Positions 25,605 to 35,261 of a DNA stretch of 64,000 nucleotides are shown piece by piece. The DNA is taken from assembly GCF_000730425.1 (NCBI RefSeq), contig NZ_CP008896.1, positions 186,001 through 250,000 on the forward strand, given 5' to 3'. The position numbers and the translations under genes are program-made. Each line of letters opens with the position of its first letter. Within the stretch, counting starts at the first letter, position 1. Under the pieces are notes generated by a model. It ran no database searches, was not told where the DNA came from, and was given only the letters and a program-made list of their open reading frames with translations. This DNA is from Pseudomonas fluorescens. Lineage in GTDB: Bacteria > Pseudomonadota > Gammaproteobacteria > Pseudomonadales > Pseudomonadaceae.

Positions 25605-25617
25605 GTGTAGGGAGTCG

Positions 25618-26570
25618 ATGGTTCTCATGGATGCGTTTATCCAGCAACTGCTCAATGGCTTGCTGTCGGGCAGTCTCTACGCGCTCGTGGCCTTGGGTTA
25701 CACCATGGTCTACGGCATTTTGCGGATCATCAACTTTGCCCACGGCGATGTATTGATGATTGGCGCGCTGGTGGGCCTGTCGGTGATCCGTGTGCTCCAG
25801 GCTGCCTTCCCGCAGATGCCGCCGGTGCTGTTGCTGTTGGCAGCGGCGATGATTGCCATGGCCTTTTGTGCGGTGCTGGCGGTGGTGATCGAGCGTGTCG
25901 CTTATCGGCGTTTGCGTAACGCCCCGCGCCTGGCGCCGTTGATCAGTGGTATCGGCGTGTCGCTGTTGTTGCAGACCGTCGCCATGCTGGTCTGGACCCG
26001 CAACCCGCAGATGTTCCCGCAATTGCTGCCCCTGGAACCCATCGAAGTGCTGGCCGGCGACGCCACCCACGCCGCCGTGACCAATGCCACCGCGCTGACC
26101 ACCATTGGCGTGGCGTTGAGCCTGATGGTCGGGCTGTTGCTGCTGGTGGAGCGCACGCGCTTTGGCCGGGCCATGCGCGCCGTGGCCGAGAACCCGCAAG
26201 TGGCAAGCCTGATGGGCATCAACCCCAACCGCATTATCGTCATGACCTTCGCCATCGGCGGCGCCCTGGCTGCACTGGCGGGCATCATGATGGCCAGCAA
26301 CTATGGCAGCGCGCATTTCTATATGGGCTTTTTGCCCGGCATCAAGGCGTTTACCGCCGCCGTGCTGGGCGGCATCGGCAACCTCAAGGGCGCCATGCTC
26401 GGCGGCTTGCTGCTGGGGCTGATCGAAGCCCTGGGCACCGGCTACCTGGGGGCTGCCACCAACGGTGTGTTCGGTAGCAACTATCAGGATGTGTTCGCCT
26501 TTATCGTGTTGATCGCGGTCCTGGTGTTCCGGCCCCAAGGGTTGCTGGGCGAACGACTGGCGACCCGCGC

Positions 26571-26574
<4 letters not shown>
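25618..26574 (+). CDS. livH: Branched-chain-type ABC transporter permease, LivH family
   Basis: This 318-residue inner-membrane permease has about eight hydrophobic segments. QQLLNGLLSGSLYALVALGYTMVYGILRIINFAHGD is the N-terminal LivH hallmark, and MRAVAENPQVASLMGINPNRII is the cytoplasmic coupling loop. ATG 25618 is close to GGGAG (3 bases); ATG 25627 is 12 bases away, so either could be the start. It pairs with LivM to form the channel for amino-acid-like or amide substrates. It is the first gene of the livHMGF-binding-protein operon. Confidence 0.85.
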
Positions 26575-27667
<1,093 letters not shown>

Positions 27668-27671
<4 letters not shown>

Positions 27672-28441
27672 ACCATCCGTTATTGCAGATCGAGAAGGTC
27701 AATAAACAGTTTGGCGGCGTGGCCGCGCTCGATGACGTGAGCTTGAGTATCGAGGCCGGGGAAATCTACGGCCTGATCGGGCCCAATGGCGCCGGCAAGA
27801 CCACCTTCTTTAATGTGATGACGGGCCTGTACACCCCGGACTCCGGGCGCTTTCAACTCGACGGCCAGGAATACCAGCCCACGGCGGTGCACCAGGTGGC
27901 CCGCGCCGGCATCGCGCGCACGTTCCAGAATATCCGCCTGTTCAATGCCATGAGCGCCCTGGAAAACGTCATGGTCGGGCGCCATGTGCGCACCCATAAC
28001 GGCGTGTGGGCGGCCTTGAGCGGGCATTCGCGCGGGCGCGAGGAAGAAGCGCAGACCCGCGCCCACGCCCATCGCCTGCTGGCCTATGTCGGCCTGGCCG
28101 GGTTTGCCCACTACCGCGCCGACAGCCTGTCCTACGGCCACCAGCGGCGCCTGGAAATCGCCCGTGCCCTGGCCACCGAACCGCGCCTGCTGGCCCTCGA
28201 CGAGCCGGCAGCGGGAATGAATGCCAGTGAAAAAGTGCAACTGCGCAGCCTGCTGGAAAAAATCCGCGACGACGGCCACACCCTGCTGCTGATCGAACAC
28301 GACGTGAAGCTGGTGATGGGCGTGTGTGACCGCATCAGCGTGTTGGACTACGGTCGCGTGATCGCCGTGGGGGCGCCTGCCGAAGTGCGCCGTCACCCGC
28401 AAGTGATCCAGGCCTACCTGGGAGCCGGCGCCCATGTCTGA
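27668..28441 (+). CDS. livG: ABC transporter ATP-binding protein, LivG family
   Basis: This 257-residue ATPase starts with TTG 27668, overlapping the livM stop, behind AGGAGGT. Walker A is GPNGAGKTT (about 38-46), the signature is LSYGHQRRLEIARAL, and Walker B is LLALDEPAAGMN. The switch histidine is in LLLIEHDVKLVM. The insertion between Walker A and the signature is typical of LivG. It energises import together with LivF. Confidence 0.93.
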
Positions 28442-29150
28442 AGCGTTGCTGCAGATTGACGGCCTGAAGGTGCGCTACGGCGCCATCGAGGCGGTCAAGT
28501 CCCTGGATCTGCATATTGATGAAGGCGAACGGGTGACGCTGATCGGCGCCAATGGCGCCGGCAAAAGCTCCAGCCTCAAGGCCCTGACTGGGCTGCTGCC
28601 GGCCGCTGCGGGGCAGATCCGCTTTGCCGGGCGCTCGATCCTGAACCTGGCGCCCCATGAACGCCTGACCCTGGGCATTGCCATGGTGCCGGAAGGGCGC
28701 GGCATTTTTGCGCGCATGAGCGTGCTGGAAAACCTCCAGGCCGGGGCGTTCCTGCGCCGCGACCCACAGCAGGTGAACCAGGAAATCCGCCAGTTGTTCG
28801 AGCACTTCCCGCGCCTGGAAGAGCGCTTGCACCAGTCGGCTGGCCTGCTCTCCGGTGGCGAGCAGCAGATGCTTGCCCTGGCCCGCGCGTTGCTGTCCAA
28901 ACCACGCCTGCTGGTACTCGATGAGCCGTCCATGGGCCTGGCGCCGATCATGGTCGAGAAGCTGTTCCAAGTGATCGACGATGTGTGCCGCCAGGGCATG
29001 ACATTGCTGCTGGTCGAACAGAATGCCAGGCTGGCCCTGCAAGTGACTGACCGCGCCTATGTGATGGACACCGGGCGCATCAGCCTCAGCGGTGCCAGTG
29101 ACTCATTGCTCGACCACCCCGAGGTGCGCAGTGCCTACCTCGGTGAATAA
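28434..29150 (+). CDS. livF: ABC transporter ATP-binding protein, LivF family
   Basis: This 238-residue ATPase has Walker A GANGAGKSS (about 36-44), signature LSGGEQQMLALARAL, Walker B LLVLDEPSMGLAP and switch histidine replaced by Gln in LLLVEQNARLAL, as in other LivF proteins. It overlaps livG by eight bases. With LivG it forms the nucleotide-binding pair of the importer. Confidence 0.93.
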   Translation: MSEALLQIDGLKVRYGAIEAVKSLDLHIDEGERVTLIGANGAGKSSSLKALTGLLPAAAGQIRFAGRSILNLAPHERLTLGIAMVPEGRGIFARMSVLENLQAGAFLRRDPQQVNQEIRQLFEHFPRLEERLHQSAGLLSGGEQQMLALARALLSKPRLLVLDEPSMGLAPIMVEKLFQVIDDVCRQGMTLLLVEQNARLALQVTDRAYVMDTGRISLSGASDSLLDHPEVRSAYLGE

Positions 29151-29234
29151 TCCCCTAACAAACGCCACCGGACGCCCGGCGTGTTTCGCCAACCCCACAG
29201 GCCATGAGGGCCTGATGAGAAACAGGAAAAAACC

Positions 29235-30374
29235 ATGAACAAGACTGCCCCCTTCAAACGCGTACTGTTGTTGAGCCTGGCCTTGAGCGGTGTGGCCCAG
29301 GCCGACCAGACGGTACTGATCGGCCTGGCCGGGCCCTTGACCGGCCCGTCGGCGCGGATCGGCAAAGACCTGGAAAACGGCGCGCAACTGGCCATTGACC
29401 AGGCCAACGCCAGGCACCCGAAAATCAATGGCGAGGCGGTGACGTTCAAGCTGGTGTCCGAAGATGACCAGTCCGACCCACGCACCGCCGTCACCGTGGC
29501 CCAGCGCCTGGTGGACGAAGGCGTGGTGGGAGTGGTTGGCCACTGGAACACCGGCACCAGCATCCCGGCGGCGCGGGTCTACCACGACGCCGGGATTGCC
29601 CAGGTCGCGCCGGTGGCCACCGGTCATGCCTATACCCAGCAAGGTTTCGACACCAGCTTTCGGATCATGGGCCATGACGATGATGGCGGCCAGGTAGCCG
29701 GCGACTATGCACTCAAGACCCTCAAGGCGCAGCGCATCGCCGTGATCGACGACCGTACCGCGTTCGGCCAGGGCCTGGCGGACCAGTTCGTCAAATCCAT
29801 CGAGGCCGGTGGTGCCAAGGTGGTTGCGCGCGAGTATGTGGATGACAAGACCATCGACTTCAGTGCGGTGCTGACCAATATCCGTGGGCAAAACCCGGAC
29901 CTGATCTTTTTTGGCGGTGTCGACTCCCAGGCTGCACCGCTGGCCCGGCGCATCAAGCAATTGGGGATCAAGGCGCCGTTGATGGGCGCTGGCGGCTTTG
30001 TCAGCCAGACCTTCCTGCAACTGGCACAGAACGAAGGCGAGGGCGTGATCGCCCTGGAGCCGGGCCTGGCCGTGGCGCAGATGCCGGGTGGCAAGGCCTT
30101 TGAAGAGGCCTATAAGGCACGCTTCAAGAGCAACATCGAGCTGCACGCACCCTTTGCCTATGACGGTGTGGGCGTGCTGATCGCCGCTATCGAACAGGCC
30201 AATTCCACCGACCCGCAGAAGTACCTGCCGGTACTGCGCGCCATCAGCTATCCAGGCGTGACCGGGACCATCGCGTTCGATGTCCAGGGCAACCTACAGA
30301 CCCCGTCGTTCACCGTTTACCAGGTCAAGGCCAATCAATGGCAGCCGGTGAGCGTGGCTGGCGGCAACAAGTAA
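29235..30374 (+). CDS. Periplasmic amino-acid-type binding protein, LivJ/BraC family
   Basis: This 379-residue solute-binding protein has a signal peptide ending GVAQA-D (about residue 23) and the type I periplasmic fold of LivJ/BraC: VLIGLAGPLTGPSARIGKDLENGAQLAID, then VVGHWNTGTSIPAARVY and GYALKTLKAQR-like hinge segments. It begins 84 bp after livF, past a short hairpin (CAGGCC/GGCCTG), so it can be made in excess over the membrane subunits. The following hydrolase genes suggest that the ligand is an amide, ureido or thiazoline-type amino acid rather than leucine; this is inference. Confidence 0.9.
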   Translation: MNKTAPFKRVLLLSLALSGVAQADQTVLIGLAGPLTGPSARIGKDLENGAQLAIDQANARHPKINGEAVTFKLVSEDDQSDPRTAVTVAQRLVDEGVVGVVGHWNTGTSIPAARVYHDAGIAQVAPVATGHAYTQQGFDTSFRIMGHDDDGGQVAGDYALKTLKAQRIAVIDDRTAFGQGLADQFVKSIEAGGAKVVAREYVDDKTIDFSAVLTNIRGQNPDLIFFGGVDSQAAPLARRIKQLGIKAPLMGAGGFVSQTFLQLAQNEGEGVIALEPGLAVAQMPGGKAFEEAYKARFKSNIELHAPFAYDGVGVLIAAIEQANSTDPQKYLPVLRAISYPGVTGTIAFDVQGNLQTPSFTVYQVKANQWQPVSVAGGNK

Positions 30375-30408
30375 CGCGCTGGATTTAAGTGTAGGCGCTG
30401 CTCATGTA

Positions 30409-30505
30409 GGAGCTGTCTCGCCCGGCGAGGCTGCGATGGGATCACCGCGGTGTATCTGCGACACCGTGGTGTCTGCATCGCAGCCTCGCCGGGCGAGACA
30501 GCTCC
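30409..30505. repeat. Long inverted repeat with perfect 30-bp arms
   Basis: The 30-base arm 30409-30438 (starting GGAGCTGTCTCGCC) is perfectly inverted at 30476-30505. A smaller palindrome CACCGCGGTG...CACCGTGGTG lies inside. It differs from the GCCGGC-type REP units elsewhere in the window and separates the binding-protein gene from the hydrolase pair. Confidence 0.8.
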
Positions 30506-30559
30506 CACATTTGGCAGCACCCACATTGGATCTTCGCAAGCATTTAGATGAGGCACACC

Positions 30560-31051
30560 ATGAGCAAACTCGAAGGTGAACTGGGCATCCTGGCCCGCCG
30601 GCGCATCGAAGCCGAGATCATCAAGCCGATCTACGAAATCCTCGTGCGCGAGCAGGGCAAGGCCTTTGCCGCAGCGGTGATTGGCGAAGCGGTAGGCAAT
30701 GCCGCGATCCAGGCAGGCAAGCACTTTGCCGCCCAGGAAGAGCAGGGCGCCGACCTCAAGAGCTTCGTTGAACTGCAAGTGCTGTGGGAAAAGGACGACG
30801 CGCTGAAAGTCGAGATCATCGCCAGCGACGCCGAGCACTACGACTATGACGTCAAGCGCTGCCGCTATGCCGAGATGTACCACGAAATGGGCCTGGGCGA
30901 GATCGGCCACCTGTTGTCGTGCAATCGCGACGAGCTGTTTATCGTCGGCTACAACCCGAATATTCAATTGACGCGCACCCAGACCATTATGGGTGGCGCG
31001 CCAAGCTGTGACTTCCGCTACCACGCCAAGCCCCGGGAGCCACGCTCATGA
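30560..31051 (+). CDS. L-2-amino-thiazoline-4-carboxylate (ATC) hydrolase family protein
   Basis: This is a 163-residue protein; ATG 30560 is preferred because GAGG lies six bases upstream. The helical N-terminal half is followed by KRCRYAEMYHEMGLGEIGHLLSCNRD and FIVGYNPNIQLTRTQTIMGGAPSCDFRYH, the conserved Cys/His-bearing ending of the ATC-hydrolase family. In Pseudomonas cysteine production from DL-ATC, the hydrolase opens the ring to N-carbamoyl-L-cysteine, which a carbamoylase then cleaves. Here the gene is coupled by a four-base overlap to exactly such a carbamoylase gene. The real substrate could be another cyclic amidine or ureide. Confidence 0.75.
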   Translation: MSKLEGELGILARRRIEAEIIKPIYEILVREQGKAFAAAVIGEAVGNAAIQAGKHFAAQEEQGADLKSFVELQVLWEKDDALKVEIIASDAEHYDYDVKRCRYAEMYHEMGLGEIGHLLSCNRDELFIVGYNPNIQLTRTQTIMGGAPSCDFRYHAKPREPRS

Positions 31052-32283
31052 GCGCTCTGGCCCGGGTCAACGGCGAGCGCCTGTGGGACTCGTTGATGGA
31101 AATGGCGCAGATCGGCGGCACCGCCAAGGGCGGCGTTTCGCGCCTGGCCCTGACCGACGAAGACCGACGTGGGCGTGACCTGTTCGTGGCCTGGTGCACC
31201 GCGGCCGGGTGCAGCATTCGTGTGGACGCCATGGGCAATATCTTTGCCCGCCGCGCCGGTCGCCATGAGCACTTGGCTGCGGTGTTGACCGGCTCCCACG
31301 GTGACTCGCAGCCAGCGGGTGGCAAGTTCGATGGCATCTACGGCGTGCTGGCCGGCCTTGAAGTGCTGCGCACCTTGAACGACCTGGGCATCGAGACCGA
31401 CCGGCCGATCGAGGTGGTCAACTGGACCAACGAAGAAGGCTCGCGCTTTGCCCCGGCGATGATTTCCTCGGGGGTATATGCCGGGGTGTTCGATCTGGAA
31501 TACGGTTTGTCCCGCGAAGACAAGGCCGGCGTGACCATCGGCCAGGCGCTGCAACAGATCGGCTACGCCGGCCCGCACCCGGTGGGTGGGCAGGCGGTGC
31601 ATGCGGCGTATGAGCTGCATATCGAGCAGGGCCCGATCCTTGAGGCCCAGGACCTGACCATCGGCGTCGTCACCGGGGCCCAGGGCCAGCGTTGGTATGA
31701 GGTCGAGCTGAGTGGGCGCAGCGCCCATGCCGGCACCACACCCATGGATCATCGCCTGGATGCGCTGCTGGGCTTTGCCCGGGTGGTGGAGGCGGTCAAC
31801 CAGATCGGCCTGGCTCAAGGCGCCGAAGGGCGGGCGACGGTAGGCATGGCCAATATCTTCCCCAACTCGCGCAATGTGGTGCCGGGGCGGGTGTTTTTCA
31901 GCGTCGAGTTCCGCCATCCCGATGAGGTGGTGCTGGCCGTGCAGGATCAGCAATTGCACGAGGCGGTGGCGCGGATCGCCGAGGGCATTGGCCTGCAGGC
32001 CAGTGTCAGGCAAATCTTCCAGTACGCGCCGATTGCCTTCGACAAGGGGTGCGTGGACGTGGTGCAGGCCGCAGCCGAGGCGCTGGGCTACAGCCATCGG
32101 CGGATGATCTCCGGGGCAGGGCATGATGCCTGCTACCTGAACCAGGTCGCGCCGACGGCGATGATCTTCGTGCCGTGCGTGGATGGCTTGAGCCATAACG
32201 AGGCGGAAGAGATCCACCCGCATTGGTCGACGGCCGGGGCGGATGTGCTGTTGCAGGCGATTCTGGCTTCGTCGCGTGAGTGA
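31048..32283 (+). CDS. N-carbamoyl-L-amino-acid hydrolase / allantoate amidohydrolase family (M20)
   Basis: This is a 411-residue metal-dependent amidohydrolase. The first metal site is GSHGDSQPAGGKFDG (about 79-93), the second NWTNEEGSRFAPA (about 127-139), and the C-terminal metal/substrate block is SGAGHDACYLNQ with PTAMIFVPCVDGLSHNE. The dimerisation lid lies between. Relatives remove carbamoyl groups from N-carbamoyl amino acids or open allantoate. The preceding ATC-hydrolase-like gene suggests N-carbamoyl-cysteine or an analogue as substrate, releasing free amino acid, CO2 and ammonia. Confidence 0.88.
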   Translation: MSALARVNGERLWDSLMEMAQIGGTAKGGVSRLALTDEDRRGRDLFVAWCTAAGCSIRVDAMGNIFARRAGRHEHLAAVLTGSHGDSQPAGGKFDGIYGVLAGLEVLRTLNDLGIETDRPIEVVNWTNEEGSRFAPAMISSGVYAGVFDLEYGLSREDKAGVTIGQALQQIGYAGPHPVGGQAVHAAYELHIEQGPILEAQDLTIGVVTGAQGQRWYEVELSGRSAHAGTTPMDHRLDALLGFARVVEAVNQIGLAQGAEGRATVGMANIFPNSRNVVPGRVFFSVEFRHPDEVVLAVQDQQLHEAVARIAEGIGLQASVRQIFQYAPIAFDKGCVDVVQAAAEALGYSHRRMISGAGHDACYLNQVAPTAMIFVPCVDGLSHNEAEEIHPHWSTAGADVLLQAILASSRE

Positions 32284-32304
32284 TGGATATACCCGATTCA
32301 AAAT

Positions 32305-32333
32305 GTGGGAGCGGGCTTGCCCACGAAAGCGGT
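32305..32333. repeat. REP-like remnant between convergent genes
   Basis: GTGGGAGCGGGCTTGCCCAC contains GGGC-TT-GCCC nested in GTGGG/CCCAC. It lies in the 53-bp gap between the carbamoylase and amidase stops and may act as a weak terminator. Confidence 0.4.
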
Positions 32334-32336
32334 GGT

Positions 32337-33704
32337 TCAGCCACCCCCTGTAATCCGCACAAACAGCCGGCTCATCACTTGCAACAACCGATCGTCCGTG
32401 CCAGCCGCGCCTATCACCTGTAACCCCACCGGCATACCCCTCACGTGCCCTACCGGCAGGCTGATCGAGGGCAGTCCGGTGAGGTTCCAGGCGCTGGTAT
32501 GGCTGAGTACGGCGGCGCGTACATCAATGTCCTGTTCGCCCACGCGCACTTGGCGCGCGTTCACCTGTGTGGCGGTAATCGGCACAGTGGGTGAAACCAG
32601 CCAGTCATAGTCTTCGAACAACCGGGCCATGGCCGCTTTGTACTGTGCCTGGGTGGCCTGTGCGCGAATGTACTGCCAGCCTCTGACCTCGCTCGACACC
32701 TCAAGGCGCTCGCGCACCTCAGGGTCAAATTTGTGCGGCGCATCGCGCATGCGTTCGGCATGTACCGCAAAGGCTTCGGCACGTTGCAATGTCTGCAAGG
32801 TGTCCTTCATGCCCGCCGCCATTTTTTGCAGTTCGTCGGTCTCCTGCAACGCGTCGCCAAACAACTGCCGCGCTGCCTGGTAGACCTGTTGATCCACCTC
32901 GGCGTCGACCGGGCCGAGGCTGCCACGGGTGATCCAGCCAACCCGCAGCGGCTGCGGGTTGGCAGCAGGGGCACAGGTGCGTGCGGCCAGCACTTCAAAC
33001 AACAGGCGCGCATCTTCAACGTGGTTGGCGATAGGGCCGACGTGGTCGAGGCTCGATGACAGCGGGAATACGCCCGTCACCGGCACGCTGGCGAACGAGG
33101 GCTTGAAGCCGACCGCACCGCACAAGGCCGCCGGAATGCGGATCGAGCCGCCGGTGTCAGTACCCAGCGCCAGCGGCACCATACCGCTGGCCACCGCCGC
33201 GGCACTGCCTGCGCTGGAGCCGCCGGTGATGCAACGGGCATCCCACGGGTTGCGCGCCGCACCCTGCAGTGAACGGTCGCCGGTCGGGCCGTAGGCGAAT
33301 TCGTGGGTCAAGGTCTTGCCGATAATCACCGCCCCGGCCTCGCGCACCCGTTGTACGCACAGTGCATCGTGGTCCGGCTGGAAACCGTCGAAATGCGCCG
33401 AGCCGTAGGTGGTGACGTAGTCAAACGTGTCGATGTTGTCTTTGACCGCCACCGGTATGCCGTGCAGCGGGCCCAGGTCCAGGCCCTGGGCCAACAGCGC
33501 GTCGGCCTTGCGGGCCTGGGCCAGTGCCACGGATGCATCGACTTGGACGAATGCATTCAATAGCGGGTTCAAGCGTTCGATACTGTCCAGCGCCGCTTGC
33601 GTCAGCTCGACACTGCTCAGGCTGCCGGCACGCAGGCGCTCGGCCAGCGTGATGATCGATTGACCAAAAAAGTATCCAGCGTGGGTAGGCTTCACCAGGC
33701 TCAT
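32337..33704 (-). CDS. Amidase signature family hydrolase
   Basis: This is a 455-residue amidase; the start at 33704 follows TGGAG by about 8 bases. The Ser-cisSer-Lys triad is visible: Lys in VAVKDNIDT (about 74), cis-Ser in TGGSSAGSAAAVASG and the nucleophile in GTDTGGSIRIPAALCG. Relatives include aliphatic amidases, allophanate hydrolase and GatA-like proteins; the substrate is unknown. It follows an MFS transporter gene by 13 bp on the same strand, and both lie downstream of LacI operators, so it likely degrades an imported amide. Confidence 0.9.
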   Translation of the reverse strand: MSLVKPTHAGYFFGQSIITLAERLRAGSLSSVELTQAALDSIERLNPLLNAFVQVDASVALAQARKADALLAQGLDLGPLHGIPVAVKDNIDTFDYVTTYGSAHFDGFQPDHDALCVQRVREAGAVIIGKTLTHEFAYGPTGDRSLQGAARNPWDARCITGGSSAGSAAAVASGMVPLALGTDTGGSIRIPAALCGAVGFKPSFASVPVTGVFPLSSSLDHVGPIANHVEDARLLFEVLAARTCAPAANPQPLRVGWITRGSLGPVDAEVDQQVYQAARQLFGDALQETDELQKMAAGMKDTLQTLQRAEAFAVHAERMRDAPHKFDPEVRERLEVSSEVRGWQYIRAQATQAQYKAAMARLFEDYDWLVSPTVPITATQVNARQVRVGEQDIDVRAAVLSHTSAWNLTGLPSISLPVGHVRGMPVGLQVIGAAGTDDRLLQVMSRLFVRITGGG

Positions 33705-33717
33705 AAATGTAACTCCA

Positions 33718-35049
33718 TCAAACAACAGCGGGTTGAGAGGACGGGGCAACCTGACGCCCGCCCGGGCGCACCATCAGCATGGCGCTCATGCCCAGCGCCG
33801 TGGCCACGGCGGCGGCCACGAACATCGATGAATAGCCGTAACGCACGGTCAGGTAGCCGGTCAGCATGGGGGCGATAAACGACGCGGTGTTGGCGATAAA
33901 GTGCGTCATGCCGCTGTAGGCACCCACCCGATTGGACGGCGCAGTGTCGATGACCACGGCCCAGTAGACGGAGTTGGGCAGGGCATTGAGCGCGTTGGCC
34001 AACGTCATCAGGGCAATCACACCCCATACGGTCTGGGCTTGGGAAACCATGATGAAACACAAGGTTGTCAGCAGCAGGCAGGTCGCGGCCAGCCAGCTGC
34101 GGGCGACTTTCAGGTTGCCGGTGTGGCGCAGCAGCAAGTCCGAAATCTTGCCGCCCAGCAGCACAGTGAAGCAGGCGCCGGTCCACGGGATCATGCCCAT
34201 GTACCACAGCGACGACAGGTTGTAGTGGAACTCGTCCTGTAGGTATTTGGGGGTCCAGGTCAGCAGCAGGAATGTCACGTACACAAACGAGAAGTACCCG
34301 ACGGCGTTGAACAGCAGGTCCTTGTTCTTGAAGAAGTGCCAGATCGGCGCAACGCTGGTAGTGGGCGTCGACGCATTGGCGGCCTCGGCGCGCTCTTTGC
34401 GCAGGAAGTCGAGTTCGGCCTTGGACACGCGCGGGTTTTCATCCGGGGTGTTGGTGAAGCGCGTCATGAAAAACACCAGCAGCGCCAGGCTGACCACGCC
34501 CAACACCACGAACATGCTGCGCCAACTGCCGGTCAGGGTTTGCAGGCCCACAGCCACTGGCGCGGTGAGCAATGCACCCAATGGGGTACTCAAGAGGCCG
34601 ACTGCGACCACAAAACCGCGCTCCTTGGGCGTGGCCCAGTTGGCCACGCTCTTGTTGATCACCGAGTAGGCCGGACCTTCGGCAAAGCCGAACAGCACGC
34701 GGATTGTGGCGAAACCGGCCATGGCCGAGCCGCCGAGAAACGCCAGCCCGAAGTCGCCGGCAAATGCCGTGGCGATTTCGAAGATCGACCAAGTGCCACC
34801 GGCGATCAGCCAGATGCGCTTGGCACCAAAGCGGTCGGCCAGAATGCCGCCGACCAATGCCCCAAGGATGTAGCCGTAACCGAAGTAGCCCAGGACATTG
34901 CCCCAGTCGGCTTTGTCGAAACCATACTCGGGAAGAATGCTCGCCGACGCGTAGGCAATCGCGCCACGGTCGATGTAGTTGAGCAAGGCCATGAGCATGA
35001 TCAGGAAGAAAATCTGGTAGCGGAAAGACGGGATAGGGGGGCTGTTCAT
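33718..35049 (-). CDS. MFS transporter, anion:cation symporter (glucarate/phthalate-type) family
   Basis: This 443-residue permease has twelve predicted helices. YIDRGAIAYASASILPEYGF near the N-terminus resembles the conserved YxDR motif of organic-anion symporters, followed by the loop DRFGAKRIWL of the MFS signature. ATG 35049 is chosen over TTG 35085. It is the first gene of a two-gene operon with the amidase and probably imports its substrate, a carboxylate or amide acid. Divergent lacI and two operator palindromes in the gap suggest repression without inducer. Confidence 0.88.
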   Translation of the reverse strand: MNSPPIPSFRYQIFFLIMLMALLNYIDRGAIAYASASILPEYGFDKADWGNVLGYFGYGYILGALVGGILADRFGAKRIWLIAGGTWSIFEIATAFAGDFGLAFLGGSAMAGFATIRVLFGFAEGPAYSVINKSVANWATPKERGFVVAVGLLSTPLGALLTAPVAVGLQTLTGSWRSMFVVLGVVSLALLVFFMTRFTNTPDENPRVSKAELDFLRKERAEAANASTPTTSVAPIWHFFKNKDLLFNAVGYFSFVYVTFLLLTWTPKYLQDEFHYNLSSLWYMGMIPWTGACFTVLLGGKISDLLLRHTGNLKVARSWLAATCLLLTTLCFIMVSQAQTVWGVIALMTLANALNALPNSVYWAVVIDTAPSNRVGAYSGMTHFIANTASFIAPMLTGYLTVRYGYSSMFVAAAVATALGMSAMLMVRPGGRQVAPSSQPAVV

Positions 35050-35120
35050 AGGGATCTGACTCTTCAAAATGATGGCAGAAGTCAAAAAGTCGGCCGCGTC
35101 CGGCGTATTTTTATTGGTTG

Positions 35121-35177
35121 CCCAAACGTTTGGGTTGGCGAAATGTAAGGTGGGAAAAAAATTTAGTCAAACGTTTG
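35121..35177. promoter_or_regulatory. Paired LacI-family operators
   Basis: A perfect 14-bp palindrome CCCAAACGTTTGGG is at 35121-35134, and a second site with core CAAACGTTTG is at 35168-35177. The centres are 45 bp apart, about four helical turns. Central CG and A/T arms are the LacI/GalR operator style. They lie between the divergent MFS/amidase operon and the lacI-type gene, so they probably serve both. Confidence 0.75.
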
Positions 35178-35261
35178 GGTAAAGATTTATCTGCGGCTGC
35201 GGCACGCCTGTTCGGGTAGAATCTGCGCGCTAAATATCAGACAGTTGGAAGCCCCCAAGAC

